A program made the position numbers and the translations under genes. Positions 40,861 to 52,939 of a stretch of 64,000 nucleotides of DNA are shown piece after piece (position 1 is the first letter of the stretch; each line of letters opens with the position of its first letter). A model generated the notes under the pieces. That model was given only the letters and a program-made list of their open reading frames with translations, was not told the origin of the DNA and did not search any database. Source of the stretch: Mauremys mutica (taxonomy: Eukaryota; Chordata; Testudines; Geoemydidae); assembly GCF_020497125.1 (NCBI RefSeq), contig NC_059082.1, forward strand, positions 30,650,965-30,714,964. Direction: 5' to 3'.

Positions 40861-41347
40861 CACCTGCAGCATGCTACAGTAACTATTAAGAAAAAATATT
40901 CCCAAAGTTTGGTGGAACATCTTGTTTGTTAGCATATTATAGCAACAGATGTTGGAAGTTAAATCTTAACATTCTAAGTCCTGTCTTCATTGATAAGCAA
41001 TTAAAAACAAATGACAAAGAACAGCATAATAATAATAAAAATAATAAAAGAAAAAGTAAAACAGCTCTAAAATGGACTTTTCAGTTTTAATATTGAAGCC
41101 ATTAACTGTTAGGGAACATACTGCCTAGTATTTTAAAAAATACTTAATATTCTTTTGACAATGCCTCTTTAATTAGTTATGCAGTGTTGCAATGATAGTT
41201 CTGAGCTGTCAGTCAGTGCCTTCCTTTGTTATCTGATACGTATAAATTTGTGAAGATATGTGCTGAAAAGCCACCTATTTTGCCTACGTTTAGTATTGTC
41301 TGAGATGCTTTGAAAGATATCTTTGGATAGTCCAAAATCTTACACTT

Positions 41348-41371
41348 ACACACACACACACACACACACAA
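41348..41371 (+). repeat. (AC)12 microsatellite
   Basis: Pure AC run of about 24 bases. Confidence 0.95.
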
Positions 41372-41594
41372 TGGATTATGGACTCTAGAAAATATAATTC
41401 CTGAGATACAAAAAGTACTATGGATTCCTAAATGAAAGACTCCCTAAAAGTGTACAATGCAAGCTTTTTTCTTACTTTTATGTATAGCGTTTCACTATTC
41501 AGTATTCACTGTTGCTTTGTACAATCTGAATGAACTGTATAATCAAGGGACATTTACCACAATCATAATTCCCACTGGGTGACTTGAAAATACT

Positions 41595-41880
41595 GTACCT
41601 ACATAGGCTGGATCATCTACGTCATCCCCCAATGCAAGACTTCCCCCTACAACATATTCAGTCTAGTTTTAAATGATTTAAGCAATAGGGCTTCTACCAT
41701 TTATTTTGGGAGACAATTCGATAATTATGCAGAGCCCTCTGACAGAACATTCCCCTTGACGTCCAATATAATTTTTTCTTTGTTCAGTTTCCACTCATTA
41801 TTCCTGTTGATATTCCTGGGACCAGTAATTTCTCTAGGCTGCCTGGTTTTTGTGCTTGTCCAAAATTAGTAGCTTTACCG
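41595..41880 (-). mobile_element. Degraded CR1-type LINE fragment
   Basis: Read in reverse it follows CR1 3'-region phrase order (AATGATTTAAGCAATAGGGC, CTTCTACCATTTATTTTGGG, CAGAGCCCTCTGACAGAACA). No open frame remains. Confidence 0.4.
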
Positions 41881-41931
41881 TATGCCTCCCATTACCTTAG
41901 GTGTTGTTTTCACAAATTACAATATACAGTT

Positions 41932-41978
41932 TGAGAAGCAGACCACTTAGTGCACAGGTCTATGATCATGGAGACATT
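41932..41978 (+). repeat. 47-bp exact direct repeat, copy 1
   Basis: Starts TGAGAAGCAGACCACTTAGT and ends CATGGAGACATT; identical over 47 bases to 43756-43802. Here it runs on smoothly into an inverted MIR, so this is probably the source copy. Confidence 0.95.
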
Positions 41979-42059
41979 GAGTGACCATGGGCAACTTATC
42001 CAACCTCTCTAAGTATCCCTATTTATTTCACAGAAGTTGTGAGGATTTAGTTAGTGAGT

Positions 42060-42285
42060 GATTTTGGGCCAGATCTTTAGGCGCCAAAAGATGCAGGTTG
42101 GTGCCTAGTGGATTTACAAAGTACTTAGGTGAATTAGGTGCCTAACTCTGATTAGAGTTGGACATCTAATCAGAGTTAGGCACCTAATTAGAGTTGGACA
42201 TCTAACCTGCTTAGAAGCTTTGGAAATCCCATTGGGTGCCTATCTGCATCCTCAGATGCCCAAATCTTTGTAAACTTGGTCCTTA
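42060..42285. mobile_element. Palindromic MITE, family 3, second copy, nested in MIR
   Basis: GGGCCAGATCTTTAGGCGCC at the left faces GTAAACTTGGTCC at the right; AGTGAT lies next to both ends. The middle is rich in TTAGGTGCCTAAC-type words. A 25-bp perfect hairpin stem occupies 42132-42189, and TTAGAGTTGGACATCTAA appears twice. Confidence 0.6.
42132..42189. repeat. Perfect hairpin, 25-bp stem and 8-base loop
   Basis: Left arm 42132-42156 is the exact reverse complement of right arm 42165-42189; loop GTTGGACA. It lies within the nested MITE. Confidence 0.95.
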
Positions 42286-42509
42286 GTGATCAGACAGTGA
42301 ACATGTACAGTTCTGTAAATAAGAAACATTACTATACCATGTGAGCCTAACTCCACTCTCTGACATGCACACACAAATCCTGTTTATTTAAAAGGAGATG
42401 TATGGATGCATCACAGAGCATTTCTACTACCTTTCATCCTGAGAACTCAAATTACTTTGTAGATATGATATGCAGTGTTGTTGTAGCCATGTCGATATCA
42501 GCATATTAC

Positions 42510-42722
42510 AGAGACACAGTGGGTAAGGTAATCTCTTTTATCAGACCAACTTCTGTTGGTGAGAGAGAAGATTTCAAGCTTACATAGAGCTCTTCTTCAG
42601 GTCTATCCTCAGTGGCAGACGCCGATGGACCTGAAGAAGAGCTCTGTGTGGCTCGAAAGCTTGTCTCTCTCACCAACAGAAGTTGGTCCAATAAAATATA
42701 TTACCTCACCCACTGTGTCTCT
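42510..42722. repeat. Foldback repeat, family 4
   Basis: The left arm 42510-42603 and right arm 42628-42722 are near inverse (for example GACCAACTTCTGTTGGTGAG against CTCACCAACAGAAGTTGGTC), with a 24-base loop. The preceding GTGTTGTTGTAGCCATGTCG is also part of the family (see 30762). Mechanism of spread unknown to me. Confidence 0.75.
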
Positions 42723-42991
42723 CTCATAAATAATAATGAATTAACATTCAGAACATCCAAAAGTTTATTATTGCTAAAGCTGGTCAAAATTTTTCTAATT
42801 CTGAAATCCAAATGACATTCTTCAGCAAGTTTCTGAATGTTGAGATGAAGTTTTTGTTTCTTTTTTCCCTACACTTTTTAGCCAGCACTATTCACTACTC
42901 CCACTTGTAAATGAAGGAACTGAAGTACAGGGCAGGTTACGTGAATTGCTCTAGGAACACACTGAGTGACAAAGTTACTGTGAGCTCTGGT

Positions 42992-43115
42992 TAGGGTGAC
43001 CAGATGTCCTGATTTTATAGGGACAGTCCCGATCTTGGGGTTTTTTTTCTTATATAGGCTCCTATTTCCTCCACCCCCTTTCCCGATTTTTCACACTTGT
43101 TGTCTGGTCACCCTA
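42992..43115 (-). mobile_element. hAT-type MITE, family 1, copy 3
   Basis: 124 bp with the same ends as copies 1 and 2 but in opposite orientation. Flanks GCTCTGGT (42984-42991) and GCTCTGGC (43116-43123) match at 7 of 8. Confidence 0.92.
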
Positions 43116-43612
43116 GCTCTGGCATCCAGTTTCCTTGTTTGTATCTGTAGGGCACTGCTTAAAGCAAACATGAAGTGGCCATTTCAATGTCAAACAAGTG
43201 ATTTAAAAACGTTGACTTTTAGACAGTGGCCCAGGTCCTCAGCTGATGTAAACAGGCATAATTCATTGACTTCTAGCCCTTTATGTGTAGGTTTGCTTCT
43301 TTAACTCTGATTAATCCAGCACTTTAGACTGAGTCAAAAGAAGCCCTACAATTCCCTCCTCATGCCCTTCCAAAGCCTTGTTTTGGTCAGCAGGTACCAA
43401 CTGAGGAAAGGCTGCTTCCGGAGTCCTTCAATGATGCTCCTTAAATTAGGAGTAGCAATAGCAATGCTGCCACCCTTCCCCAACCCTGCATCCTCAGAGG
43501 GAGTGTGTGTGTGGGGGTATTTGCCTGAGCCAGCGGGAGAAAGAAAACCCCTTCTCCGTTCTTTAAGGATTGCTGCACTGTCCCCCTCTTTGTGGGCTTG
43601 AGGAGAGGGATA

Positions 43613-43740
43613 GTGCTTAATTTGTGCAAGGGCTGATCCCTGACACTGCTAGGCTTGGCAGTTCATAGCTCCAGCACCTCTGGGCTTGCTGCATCAGTTA
43701 TTAAAGTAAAAAAATGTACTTGAGCTCCGGCACCTATTTC
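43613..43740. repeat. Reptile palindromic repeat fragment
   Basis: TGCTTAATTTGTGCAAGGGC, CTCCAGCACCTCTGGGC and GAGCTCCGGCACCTATTTCA are words of a common repeat with facing GAGCTCCGGCACC units; diverged. Confidence 0.4.
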
Positions 43741-43755
43741 ACACTCATTCTGCAC

Positions 43756-43802
43756 TGAGAAGCAGACCACTTAGTGCACAGGTCTATGATCATGGAGACA
43801 TT
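43756..43802 (+). repeat. 47-bp exact direct repeat, copy 2 (templated insertion)
   Basis: Identical to 41932-41978. It is flanked by a 17-base repeat with one mismatch (43746-43762 and 43799-43815, CATTCTGCAYTGAGAAG), as if about 53 bases were inserted with duplication of the site. Confidence 0.9.
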
Positions 43803-45255
43803 CTGCATTGAGAAGAAAAGCTTCCTTCTCTTTGGGATTAGAAAAGGACTGGGGCTTTTGGTCCTTGTTGTGGGCTCATGCTAGTTACCTTGTTGGGGCT
43901 GAGAAGGAATTTTTCCCTCACTGCCAGAGTGGACTGGGCAAGGTGGGATTTTTCAGTGTTCTGTTGGTAGCCCAAGGACCCAGTGGATAGGTTAGCTTGC
44001 AAAATTCAGTGTGTTGCAACTTGGCAGGCACTCAGTGCAGGTACTTGTTCAATAAAGGGTCTAGTTCACTGATAAACCAGAACTGGAAGCAGATTAGGAG
44101 AAGGTATTTCCTAGAGAAGGTGGGTAATGGGGTTGCGGCTTCTAACACATGGTACAATGAAGAGAGAACCATGTTTTCCCTTCCCTCTTAACCCTCATAT
44201 GGAGTGAGGGTAATAGGGTCGTAGCAACAGTGCTGCAACCAATACCCCAAAAGAAGGGTAGGGGCTGACAGCAGCCCTCCACCAGGTGGAATGGATTACA
44301 AAAGGATAGTCTGCGCTGGACAGCTCACAGTTACTTAATAAAGGCTTTTTTAAACCACATTCTTGTTGTCTTGTCTTTTTTCCTGTGGGGTCAGGGTCAA
44401 ATTGTTGAGAAACAAAAAAGAATTATTTTCCTTTCCAACGCTTCTCACATACATGAATGCATCACCACTGTAGCACTTCTAGGGGCAGATCTTCAGCTAA
44501 CAGGACTCAGGTCTAGATGGGTTTCATGACAACAAATTCCTGCCGGGTCACTAGTTACTTCTTTTTTTTTTAATGTGAGAAGCTGGCATTCCATAGATTA
44601 ACCTTTAATGTAGGCCTCAACTCTTTGGTGAATTAAATGAGAAGAAACCTGTTACAACAGTCAGAGAGAGCAAGCAATTTGAATATGAAAAATAAATCCT
44701 AATGCTTATAATCATGTAATGGAAACCAACTGCTATAACTGAAAATTGTTCCTTTTTTTTCTTTCCTTTGTTTGAAATACTAATTCAATATCACCTTTTT
44801 ATGGAGGTGGAATCAAGAGACTAAGGCATTTTCATGACAAAAGTTACTTCAACAGATGTCTTCTCCAGTGCCACCTTTATCATGTAATAATGATCAAGAA
44901 GTCAATGACCGAAATGATGGAACTTTCTCTGGACTCACGCACATGGGAAATTAGAAATGGGAAAAGTCTACAACTTCATCTAGCCCACTCCTCTCATAGT
45001 TAACGTCACACTGTCTCTAAAAAACCTAAATTTGAATACTTCAATTATACCTTAAAATCTACCGAACATCGGCAAAGATAAACTGGACTGAAAAACGTGC
45101 AATACAGGGCCCAACCCATCAGCATCTCCAGAAAGTTAATAACAATGACATAATTTATCTGGTGGCAGATAATTCAGTTCCTACTACCTGCATAATGTAC
45201 TTTGATTATCCAAAAAGCTATTTGTCCACAAAGGCGGTCAAGTAGCTGCATTTAC

Positions 45256-45438
45256 CTTGAGCAATGTCATCCTGTCTCTGCAGACTTGGTCGTTCAGTCT
45301 TGTTCACCTGTTGGGATGGGTCTCTTTCCTGCTGCTTGTAGTACTTCCCTTCATTAAACACCTGTGGCAGGTTGGCTGTGTGTACCTGTCGGAGCTGCTC
45401 ATAGTCACTCAGAGCAGCGGTCAAATCCCAGTTTTTGC
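45256..45438 (-). CDS. OTUD7A: OTUD7A coding exon (end of UBA-like region and linker)
   Basis: This is the 5'-most OTUD7A exon found here. It encodes about 61 residues, beginning (G)[19 protein letters not shown] and ending [21 protein letters not shown] is the last helix of the N-terminal UBA-like region of Cezanne-family deubiquitinases, which contacts ubiquitin. [21 protein letters not shown] fits OTUD7A better than the paralogue OTUD7B, which as I recall it reads DVNAALSDFEQLRQVHAGNLP. The exon is bounded by a TTTTGGCAG acceptor and a G|GTAAAT donor. It is 183 bp, entered in phase 1 and left in phase 1, which fits the next exon (CAA G + AA = Glu). The stretch [19 protein letters not shown] differs clearly from the mammalian linker I remember, while both ends are conserved, as expected for a disordered linker. 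The preceding exon with the initiator Met was not found up to 64000. Confidence 0.95.
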
Positions 45439-46814
45439 CTGCCAAAAGGTGGAAGGTAATATTCTGTTAACAATTATAGCTATGTCTGATATGACTAACA
45501 AAACTGCCATTCATTTTAGGGACATGGCTCATATAACTGAAAATGGATATAACTCTGAATAAAACATTAGAGAACTAATAGATATTTTTCTTTTAAAATC
45601 AACAATAATTGGGGACCCAACAAACCATGTGCACTTCAGAAGATACACAGATAGATATGGTCACTTCACCAGCTGCTGAATATTGCACTCTTTTTGCTTA
45701 CGTTGTCTATCTAGTTAAGGCCTGATCCTACAAATAACACTCAGCCTTCTTACTGCAATTATTTTGTTTCCAGGATAAGGCCTTTAGATCATAATCCTTA
45801 GGGAGCAACTTGTCCACAAAGTGCCTACCATCATTTAGGGTTACTCAACCTCTCTCTCTCATTCTGTATATAAACCTATCCATTGGATCACATATGGCGC
45901 ATTGTCCATTTATTCAATATACTTTACGGTCATAAAGAAAGTCACATTTAAAGGAGGTTTTTGTATATATTTTGCTGTGTATACTAGTACAATTTCTGCT
46001 GAAGGGAGTGAAAGATCACACACTGAGTGTGATTTAATTAAGAGCTAACAGTATTTATTTAAAACATCTGTTAAATTTTTGTTAACTTTAATTTCATGGA
46101 TCAACTCCAATAAAAGCCTCTTACCCACCCCCGACTGAGTTATCATTATGAACTTTAAGCTGTTTTGTCTTAATTTGATATTGTTAACTGGAACTGCTCA
46201 TACATTCAAATGAATCCTTAACCATAGAAAAGAACACATCTGCCTTTTATCATTCTATTCTTTGATGTACGACTAATAAAACAATTGCAACAGTAAAATG
46301 TTAATTATAACATCACTCAGTCTTAATTGTTCAGATCTACATCAGACTTTTGTTGTCTATATTACTTTGAGGAAAGCCATTTTAAAAACACTCACTGCCC
46401 ACACTATCACAAGGATAAAAAAAAATGTAAAAGATCAGCCAGCGTTTTAATTATCATACATGCAACAAAAGCTACTTGAGCAAAACCAGTTGCTTAAACA
46501 GAAATTCTGTCTCTTCCTTTTTAGGAACAGAGCAGAGCATACAATAAACAAACTTGATCAATCCCGAGAATAGGGTTTTATTTGTTCATTCAAAGAAGAA
46601 CTCGCATGCAAAACCAGCAGCATACATTACACGTGCCTTAAGATTGACTAGTTATGCAGTGTGTCTTTCACATGCCATAAGCCAAGCAAACATACTTAGA
46701 TTAAGCCCTAACAATGGGGAAGTATTTTTTTCTAAGACTGTCCCAATGGGGCCAAAGTGGTATTTTTGCCACACAGATAAAAGTTTAGCACTCAACTGTA
46801 TTTCTTGAAATTTA

Positions 46815-47075
46815 AAGCACACTCAGTGTTGCTAACCCTCGCCACTGGAAAATAATGAGTCAGACAACCCCCCCTCCCCCAAATCATGAGGATTTTTTTT
46901 TCAAATAAACATGGGTTCTCTTTATTTCCCTTCCAGTTTCTGAGCCTTTACGGTGCTCTCAGGTCACATATCTTGCTGACAGTGGGGGCCCCAGCAGCCC
47001 AGCTGAAAAAAAAAATCCTGACATTTGAGAGTTTTCTCATGAGATCATGAGTCCGGCTTAATTTTACTTAGAAAT
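46815..47075. repeat. Reptile interspersed repeat (diverged)
   Basis: AGTGTTGCTAACCCTCGCCA, AATCATGAGGATTTTTTTTT and TTTTCTCATGAGATCATGAG are words of a palindromic repeat common in turtles, from memory. Confidence 0.35.
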
Positions 47076-50000
47076 CACGTCTCTCCTGATTAATCCGTGA
47101 GAGTTGATACGTCTGCACATTACAAACAGCATTCTAGCCCTGCATTCCTAGCATACCCCAAACGCCTGATGAAGTTAGCAGGAATATGGAAGGAATGCAG
47201 GAGCCAGCCTATTTTCCTAATAATCTCTTCTCAAGGCCTCCGGAGGTCTGCTTTTACACTATGACAAAATCCAATCACCTTCTTTGGGAGTTTTGCCACA
47301 ATAAAAGTGGAGCGTGGTCTCTGGGACTTGATTGAAGTGCACTGCATTGTAATTCTGAATTGTGTAGTTAGGCTCCATCAAATGATATGGCAGATAAACG
47401 TGCTACGGCAGACTTGGAATTAAAAAAAAAATCACAGAGAAGTAAGTGGTTTCTTTCTTTTCAAATCTCCTCAGTACACCTGGACATCCGTAGCTGCTTC
47501 CCACATGAGACAGCCAGTCAGCAGCAAAACATGATATCTTAAAGCAGCACTGACACAGGCAAAGACCATTAGTTTAATTTTTTTCTGTTTCCTGCAGTTC
47601 CTAGACATCTGGATGCAGGCAAATCCTCAACCAAGAGTGTATGCCAAGAGGCCCTCCAGATCAATGAAGTCGTGAATCAGGATATTAGCCAGCCTGAATG
47701 GCTGGCATAGGCTTTTTCAATCATCTTTCACCAAGTATATTCTTCCCACACATCCTTCCCACATATCCACCCCATGGCAGCTGTGTGACTGCACTCCCTC
47801 TTGGTGGGAATTGCAATAATGTTCCATAAACCACCCTATAGCAGTGATTGAATCGAGAAAAAAGTACTGACCATAATCAACACAATAACCCCTCTCACCG
47901 CCTGGGCCTAAAAGAGACTTTCTTCTTTTCAATTGCCTTTTTCCTGCCAGGAAAATACAATAATAGATGTTCTACTTTCCCTGTTGCCCATGAAAAAGAG
48001 CAGAAAGCCAGAAGTGAGAAAAAGGAAGAAGTAGGAGGGCAGGAAGAGAAACCTGGAGGCAATATAGAGCATGAGAGAGGATGTGGGAGAAAATGAGCAA
48101 GAGATGTAGAGGAGAGTGAGGTTATGTATAGTTTTGAAGGTAAGAAGCGGGAATTTGAATGTAATGCAGTAAGGGGCAGGTAAATAGCAAAAAGATCCAG
48201 TGAGAAGGGTGATCTGGCTGGAACACCAGTAAACGACTGTAGCAGTAATGTACAGACAGAGGCCAGAGAAGTTACAATATCAAGACAAGAGACAAAAGAT
48301 TTTTGCAATGGGGATAATAAGGAAAAAGGATCAATTTTGATGATATTAAAGAGGAACATGCTATAGGATTAATTAAGAAACCAAGCAGGGCTCATGTAGA
48401 GACAAGAGTCAGAGGACTTGTCTGTAAGGTAAAGTTTTATCCTCCTCATTCTCTTTGAGACTTAACCCTTATAATTTGAGAGCTAACAGCTTTTTTTCCT
48501 TTTCTCGCTTCAGCAACGTTTAATTGTTATAAGCGGACATGATACAGATTTTGATACCTGGTTTACACTGACTGCTAAGATATGACAAAGTGTTATATTT
48601 GAAAAAGATGGTAGACAAACCTGCATGCAATTGTGATCTTGGGAGATATACAAGGCTGTTAATGGATGCAGATAAGAGAGATGGTGAAGAGGGAAGAATT
48701 CCATTTTGTGGAGAAACAGGGTGTAATGGAGATGCCCGAGAGGTGGAGATGTGAGAGTGAAGAATGGAGCTTGGGGGTCAGGCATTCGATTTTGAAATCA
48801 TCAATATGCAGATGGTAACAGAAACCAGAGGAGCAGATAAGGCCAGGAGACTAAGGACAAAACACTGAGGGATACTAATGGGGATGGGAGACTGAGATAT
48901 AATTTAAGGTGGTGCTGAAGGAAGAGCAAAGAGAGGAGAAACGAGAGTGATCAGTAGTGTCAAAGGCAGTAGATATTCTTGAAATCTAAGTTCACTTTTG
49001 ACTTACCTATGAGAGAGATCATTAGTCACCTTGGTGAGGGAGAAAGATTAGAGGGGATCAAAGAGCATGTTTAGTGATTTTCCACACAAAAGTAAAGGAA
49101 GAGAGTTGTTGGAGAAGTAGGAGTATTAACAGTATTTTCTCCATTAGAAACACCACACTTTACGGTATACAGTGTACTACTGTAGTTCAGATTTTGATGA
49201 ATAAATGCATACCGGTTGGTGTGGACTTCAAAGCACTTGATAAAACTTGAAAGACGACTTTGTCATCTCAGATAAAAGAATTGCTCTTCTAATTGAGAGT
49301 ATAAAAACAAACTATTTCAAATCAGTCTTTTTGGATAGTTTCCAGATGCTGCTCATGTTACTTGTTTACACCACCTATTAATCTGGTTTTTGAAATGGAC
49401 TGACATCATGGAAGTCCTTTATTTAGGCTACTTTTACGAAAAGTGTTCTGACACTGAATGATGCATAGTCTTGAATAGCTGGCTTTTATGGAAGCAGTGG
49501 AGGACATTGTGCAAAGAATACAACTGTTTGAGACAAAACACTGGCACTTCAGGGTGAAAGATGGTGTGTTATTTAACAGTAACTCTGCAAAGTCCTATCA
49601 CAGTTCTATGAATAGCAGTTCATCAGATACAGCAGCACGTAAGTGTATCTTGAACATGAAGGATGTAGGGTTGTCAGCTTAAGCAACACTCCATGAAAAA
49701 ATATGCACTGAGCTTGTGACAGTTGCAGATGAGCTGTAATCATTAACACCAAGTTGCAAATAATCTAATTTTGGATTTCTGTGTCACAGCTGAAAATGAA
49801 TCTGTCAGAATGTGCTTCAAATGGCCAAAAAGTTTTTCTAAAGCCTATAGGGGAGGAAAACCCCTTCTGTGTATCCTTGTTTCAGCAAATGAACATAGAA
49901 TTTGTAAGATCAGTGAAGGGTTCCCACAATGTTAACAGAGGGCTCCCTCAAAAAATGTTCTGTGCCACCCAGCAACACACAGGACATTCCCTGGATAGAA

Positions 50001-52074
50001 TACTCTTCCCCATCAAAAATTTCAATCAGTTCCATGCTGCACCTCACCCCTGCTTCATAATCCTATTAACACTTCTGCTATAACCCCCCTCGATGAGGAA
50101 ACTGAGGCACAGACATGCATTTGGTGTTTTATGGTTTTGCATAATTGGTACTCTCCTGATTCAGCACAAAAGAACATAAAGGTGTTGGACTGTGCAAGGT
50201 ACATGTGGGCTGACAGCTGCAGAACTGAAAGAAGTAAACTGTAATCAGAAGCTTCACACCGTTAGGAGTGGAGTTCTGGAAGAGGTGGCTGTTTAAGTAC
50301 CAGGGAGTCTGAAGGGTCAGCGCTGCAAAAGGGGGGCTAAGCAGCTGGACAGCGGGTTCCAATACTCATAGGGGTTGCTAGATAGAAGGTCTGTGCCCTG
50401 AGGGTGTGCTTAGGGCCCCTGAGATTGGGGCAAGGTCTGGACTCTGTTCAGGCTCCAGAAGCTTGAAACACCCTAGGGACCCAGAACACAGAGGCTTGGA
50501 TTTCCCTCGTAGTAGTCCTAATGGGTGGCTAGGAACGGGCGCTTGCTAGGATCTGTGATAGAGCTCACATTAAAAATCGTAGGATTGTTTCAGCAAGGTC
50601 ACTCTGTCCCTCCTATTGTCTCTACAGGTCCGTGAATCACAGCTTTTCTCTAAACAAATGCCAAGCAGACACGTTGCCCAAATGCTAACAAATCTTATCC
50701 TACTTTACTGAACTCAGGCCTATTACCATTGTATGCTTTAAATTTGAAAGACAAACAGTTTAAATCCATCTCTGCAATCAAATTTAGTGAATCCTTTTGG
50801 TATATTAAATTTAATTAAGTTTTAGGACTTGTAAAGTTGAGTGAGAAATGAATTATCTTGGTCAAGAGAAATAATGCTATTACTGAACACTTATTGTGAA
50901 AACACCTGCATGTGCTACATGAGTCAGCAGGTGTAAAAGTTAACAGGACTGAAAGGTGTCTGTTATAAAACCACTGGAGAGATTACTGCAACTTTACTAC
51001 CATTCCTAATGTTCAGTTATTTCTGTGGCTTTGCTTACTTAACAGTTAGAGGTCTGAATTCCCAAACAATTCAGTAAAGATTAGGAGTCAACAGTCACTG
51101 GATTCACAAACAAGTGCCCCTGGTTGCCAGGAGACAGAACTGGTGTTTGTTAGAGAGAAGTATATGGAAAAATGCAACAAATAAAGCAGAGTAAAGGATA
51201 GAAAATATACTGTCTGACAGACATTTGGTTCTGAATTAATTAGTGTCAGAGATAGCAGATCAAAGGGAAAATTAAAAATAAAACCAGGTACAGGTGTAGG
51301 CGAGAATTTCTCTCAAAAATAATACTGTCTGAATACATGAACAGGAAGATATGTCAATCAGAGTAAAAACAAAAGGCAGAGATCAAGCAATATATAATTA
51401 CACAATAGAAAGGAAATCTCCTTAAAGTAGATTAGTAAAGCAAGGTAGTGTCTGAGTAGCTTACTGGTACTGTGTTAGGGAAGAGTCTGGTAGAGTACAG
51501 TATTTTATCACAATATGTAGAGATGAATAAACTGGGCAAAATAAAATCCCAACTAATGCCCAAGACTATGTATGAGATCCTCTAACCTGGTTTGGAACAA
51601 TTGGTCTCTTCCAATAAGAGGGAAACGTCTAGTAGAAACCCCAAACACCTTTCCTCTATTCGCATTTGTCCGCATACTTATGTTTCCAAAGAAGGAACAA
51701 AGTTGGGCTCAGAATCTACCCCAGATGTATTTCAGGTAGGGCTGTCAATTAATCGCAGTTAACTCATGCGATTTACTCAAAAATTGTGATTAGTCACAGT
51801 TTTAATTGCACTGTTAAACAATAGAATATCAATTGAAATTTATTAAATATTTTGGATCTTTTTCTACGTTTTCATATATATTGTATTTTGTGTTGTAATT
51901 GAAATCAAAGTGTAAAAATGATAAAAGAAATAGTATTTTTCAATTCACCTCAGACAAGTACTGTAGTACAATCTCTTTGTCGGGAAAGTGCAACTTACAA
52001 ATGTAGAAATTTTTTGTTACATAACCGCACTCAAAAACAAAACAATGTAACACGTTAAGCCTAAAAGTCCACTC

Positions 52075-52225
52075 AGTCCTACTTCTCGTTCAGCCAATCA
52101 CTAAGACAAACAAGTTTGTTTACATTTGCAGGAGATAATGCTACCCTCTTCTTGTTTACAATTTCACCTGAAAGTGAGAACAGGCATTTACATGGCACTT
52201 TTGTAGCTGGCATTGAAAGGTATTT
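52075..52225 (-). pseudogene. Inverse second copy of the hAT transposase C-terminal segment
   Basis: Read on the minus strand it gives FSLSGEIVNKKRVALSP, then ANVNKLVCLSDWLNEK and a stop, with a Cys codon (TGT) kept where the right arm has TGA. It lies in the left arm of the foldback element. Confidence 0.85.
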
Positions 52226-52458
52226 GGCCACCATTCCGGAGGACATACTTCCATGCTGATGATGCTTGTTAAAAAAATATGTTAATTAAATTTGTGACTG
52301 AACTCCTTGGGGGAGAATTATATGTACTCTGTTCTGTTTTACCCGCATTCTGCCACATATTTCATGTTATAGCAGCCTCATATGATAATGCAGCACATGT
52401 TGCTCATTTTAAGAACACTGTCACTGCAGATGTGACAAAACGCAAATAAGGTACCAAT

Positions 52459-52939
52459 ATGAGATTTCTAAAGATAGCTACAGCACTCGACCCAAGGTTT
52501 AAAACTCTGAAGTGCCTTCCAAAATCTGAGAGGGATGAGGTGTGGAGCATGCTTTCAGAAGTCTTAAAAGAGCAACACTCCGATGCGGAAACTATAGAAC
52601 CCAAACCACCAAAAAAGAAAATCAACCTTCTGCTAGTGGCAGCTGACTCAGATGATGAAAATAAATATGCATCAGTCTACACTGCTTTGGAATGTTATCG
52701 AGCAGAACCTGTCATCAACATGGATGCATGTCCTCTGGAATGGTGGTTGAAGCATGAAGGGACATATGAATTTTTAGCACATCTGGCACATAAATATCTT
52801 GTAATGCCGGCTAAAACAGTGCCATGAGAACACCTGTTCTCACTTTCAGGTGTCATTGTAAACAAGAATTGGGCAGCATTATCTCTTGCAAATGTAAACA
52901 AACTTGTCTGTCTAAGCAATTGGCTGAACAAGAAGTAGG
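52459..52939 (+). pseudogene. hAT transposase C-terminal fragment (inactivated)
   Basis: The frame reads MRFLKIATALDPRFKTLKCL, then PKSERDEVWSMLSEVLKEQ, then ECYRAEP...LEWWLKHEGTYE and LAHLAHKYLVMPAKTVP. LKIATALDPRFK is the conserved hAT block before the C-terminal dimerisation domain. A TGA at 52826-52828 stands where this family has Cys; the same frame continues to about 52939 with the FSLSG and NVNKLVCLSNWL words of the domain, so one base change, not a shift, makes this stop. The segment upstream of 52446 is blocked by a stop. The N-terminal zinc finger and most of the catalytic part are absent. Orientation matches the element. Confidence 0.85.

Larger units (their letters stand above)
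41945..42320 (-). repeat. MIR-like SINE (inverted) interrupted by an insertion
   Basis: CATGGGCAACTTATCCAACC, then TTTCACAGAAGTTGTGAGGA is MIR in reverse orientation. It is split near 42058 by the palindromic insertion and resumes after about 42286. Confidence 0.55.

Noticed and set aside
47895..48359. 154-residue minus-strand open frame
   Set aside because: It is the complement of a purine-rich stretch that lacks stops by composition; rich in Ser, Leu and Pro with no domain, splice context or family resemblance.
48200..49110. Possible ancient LINE or non-coding exon
   Set aside because: Purine-rich with phrases seen in other old repeats, but no element boundary, tail or conserved frame could be shown.
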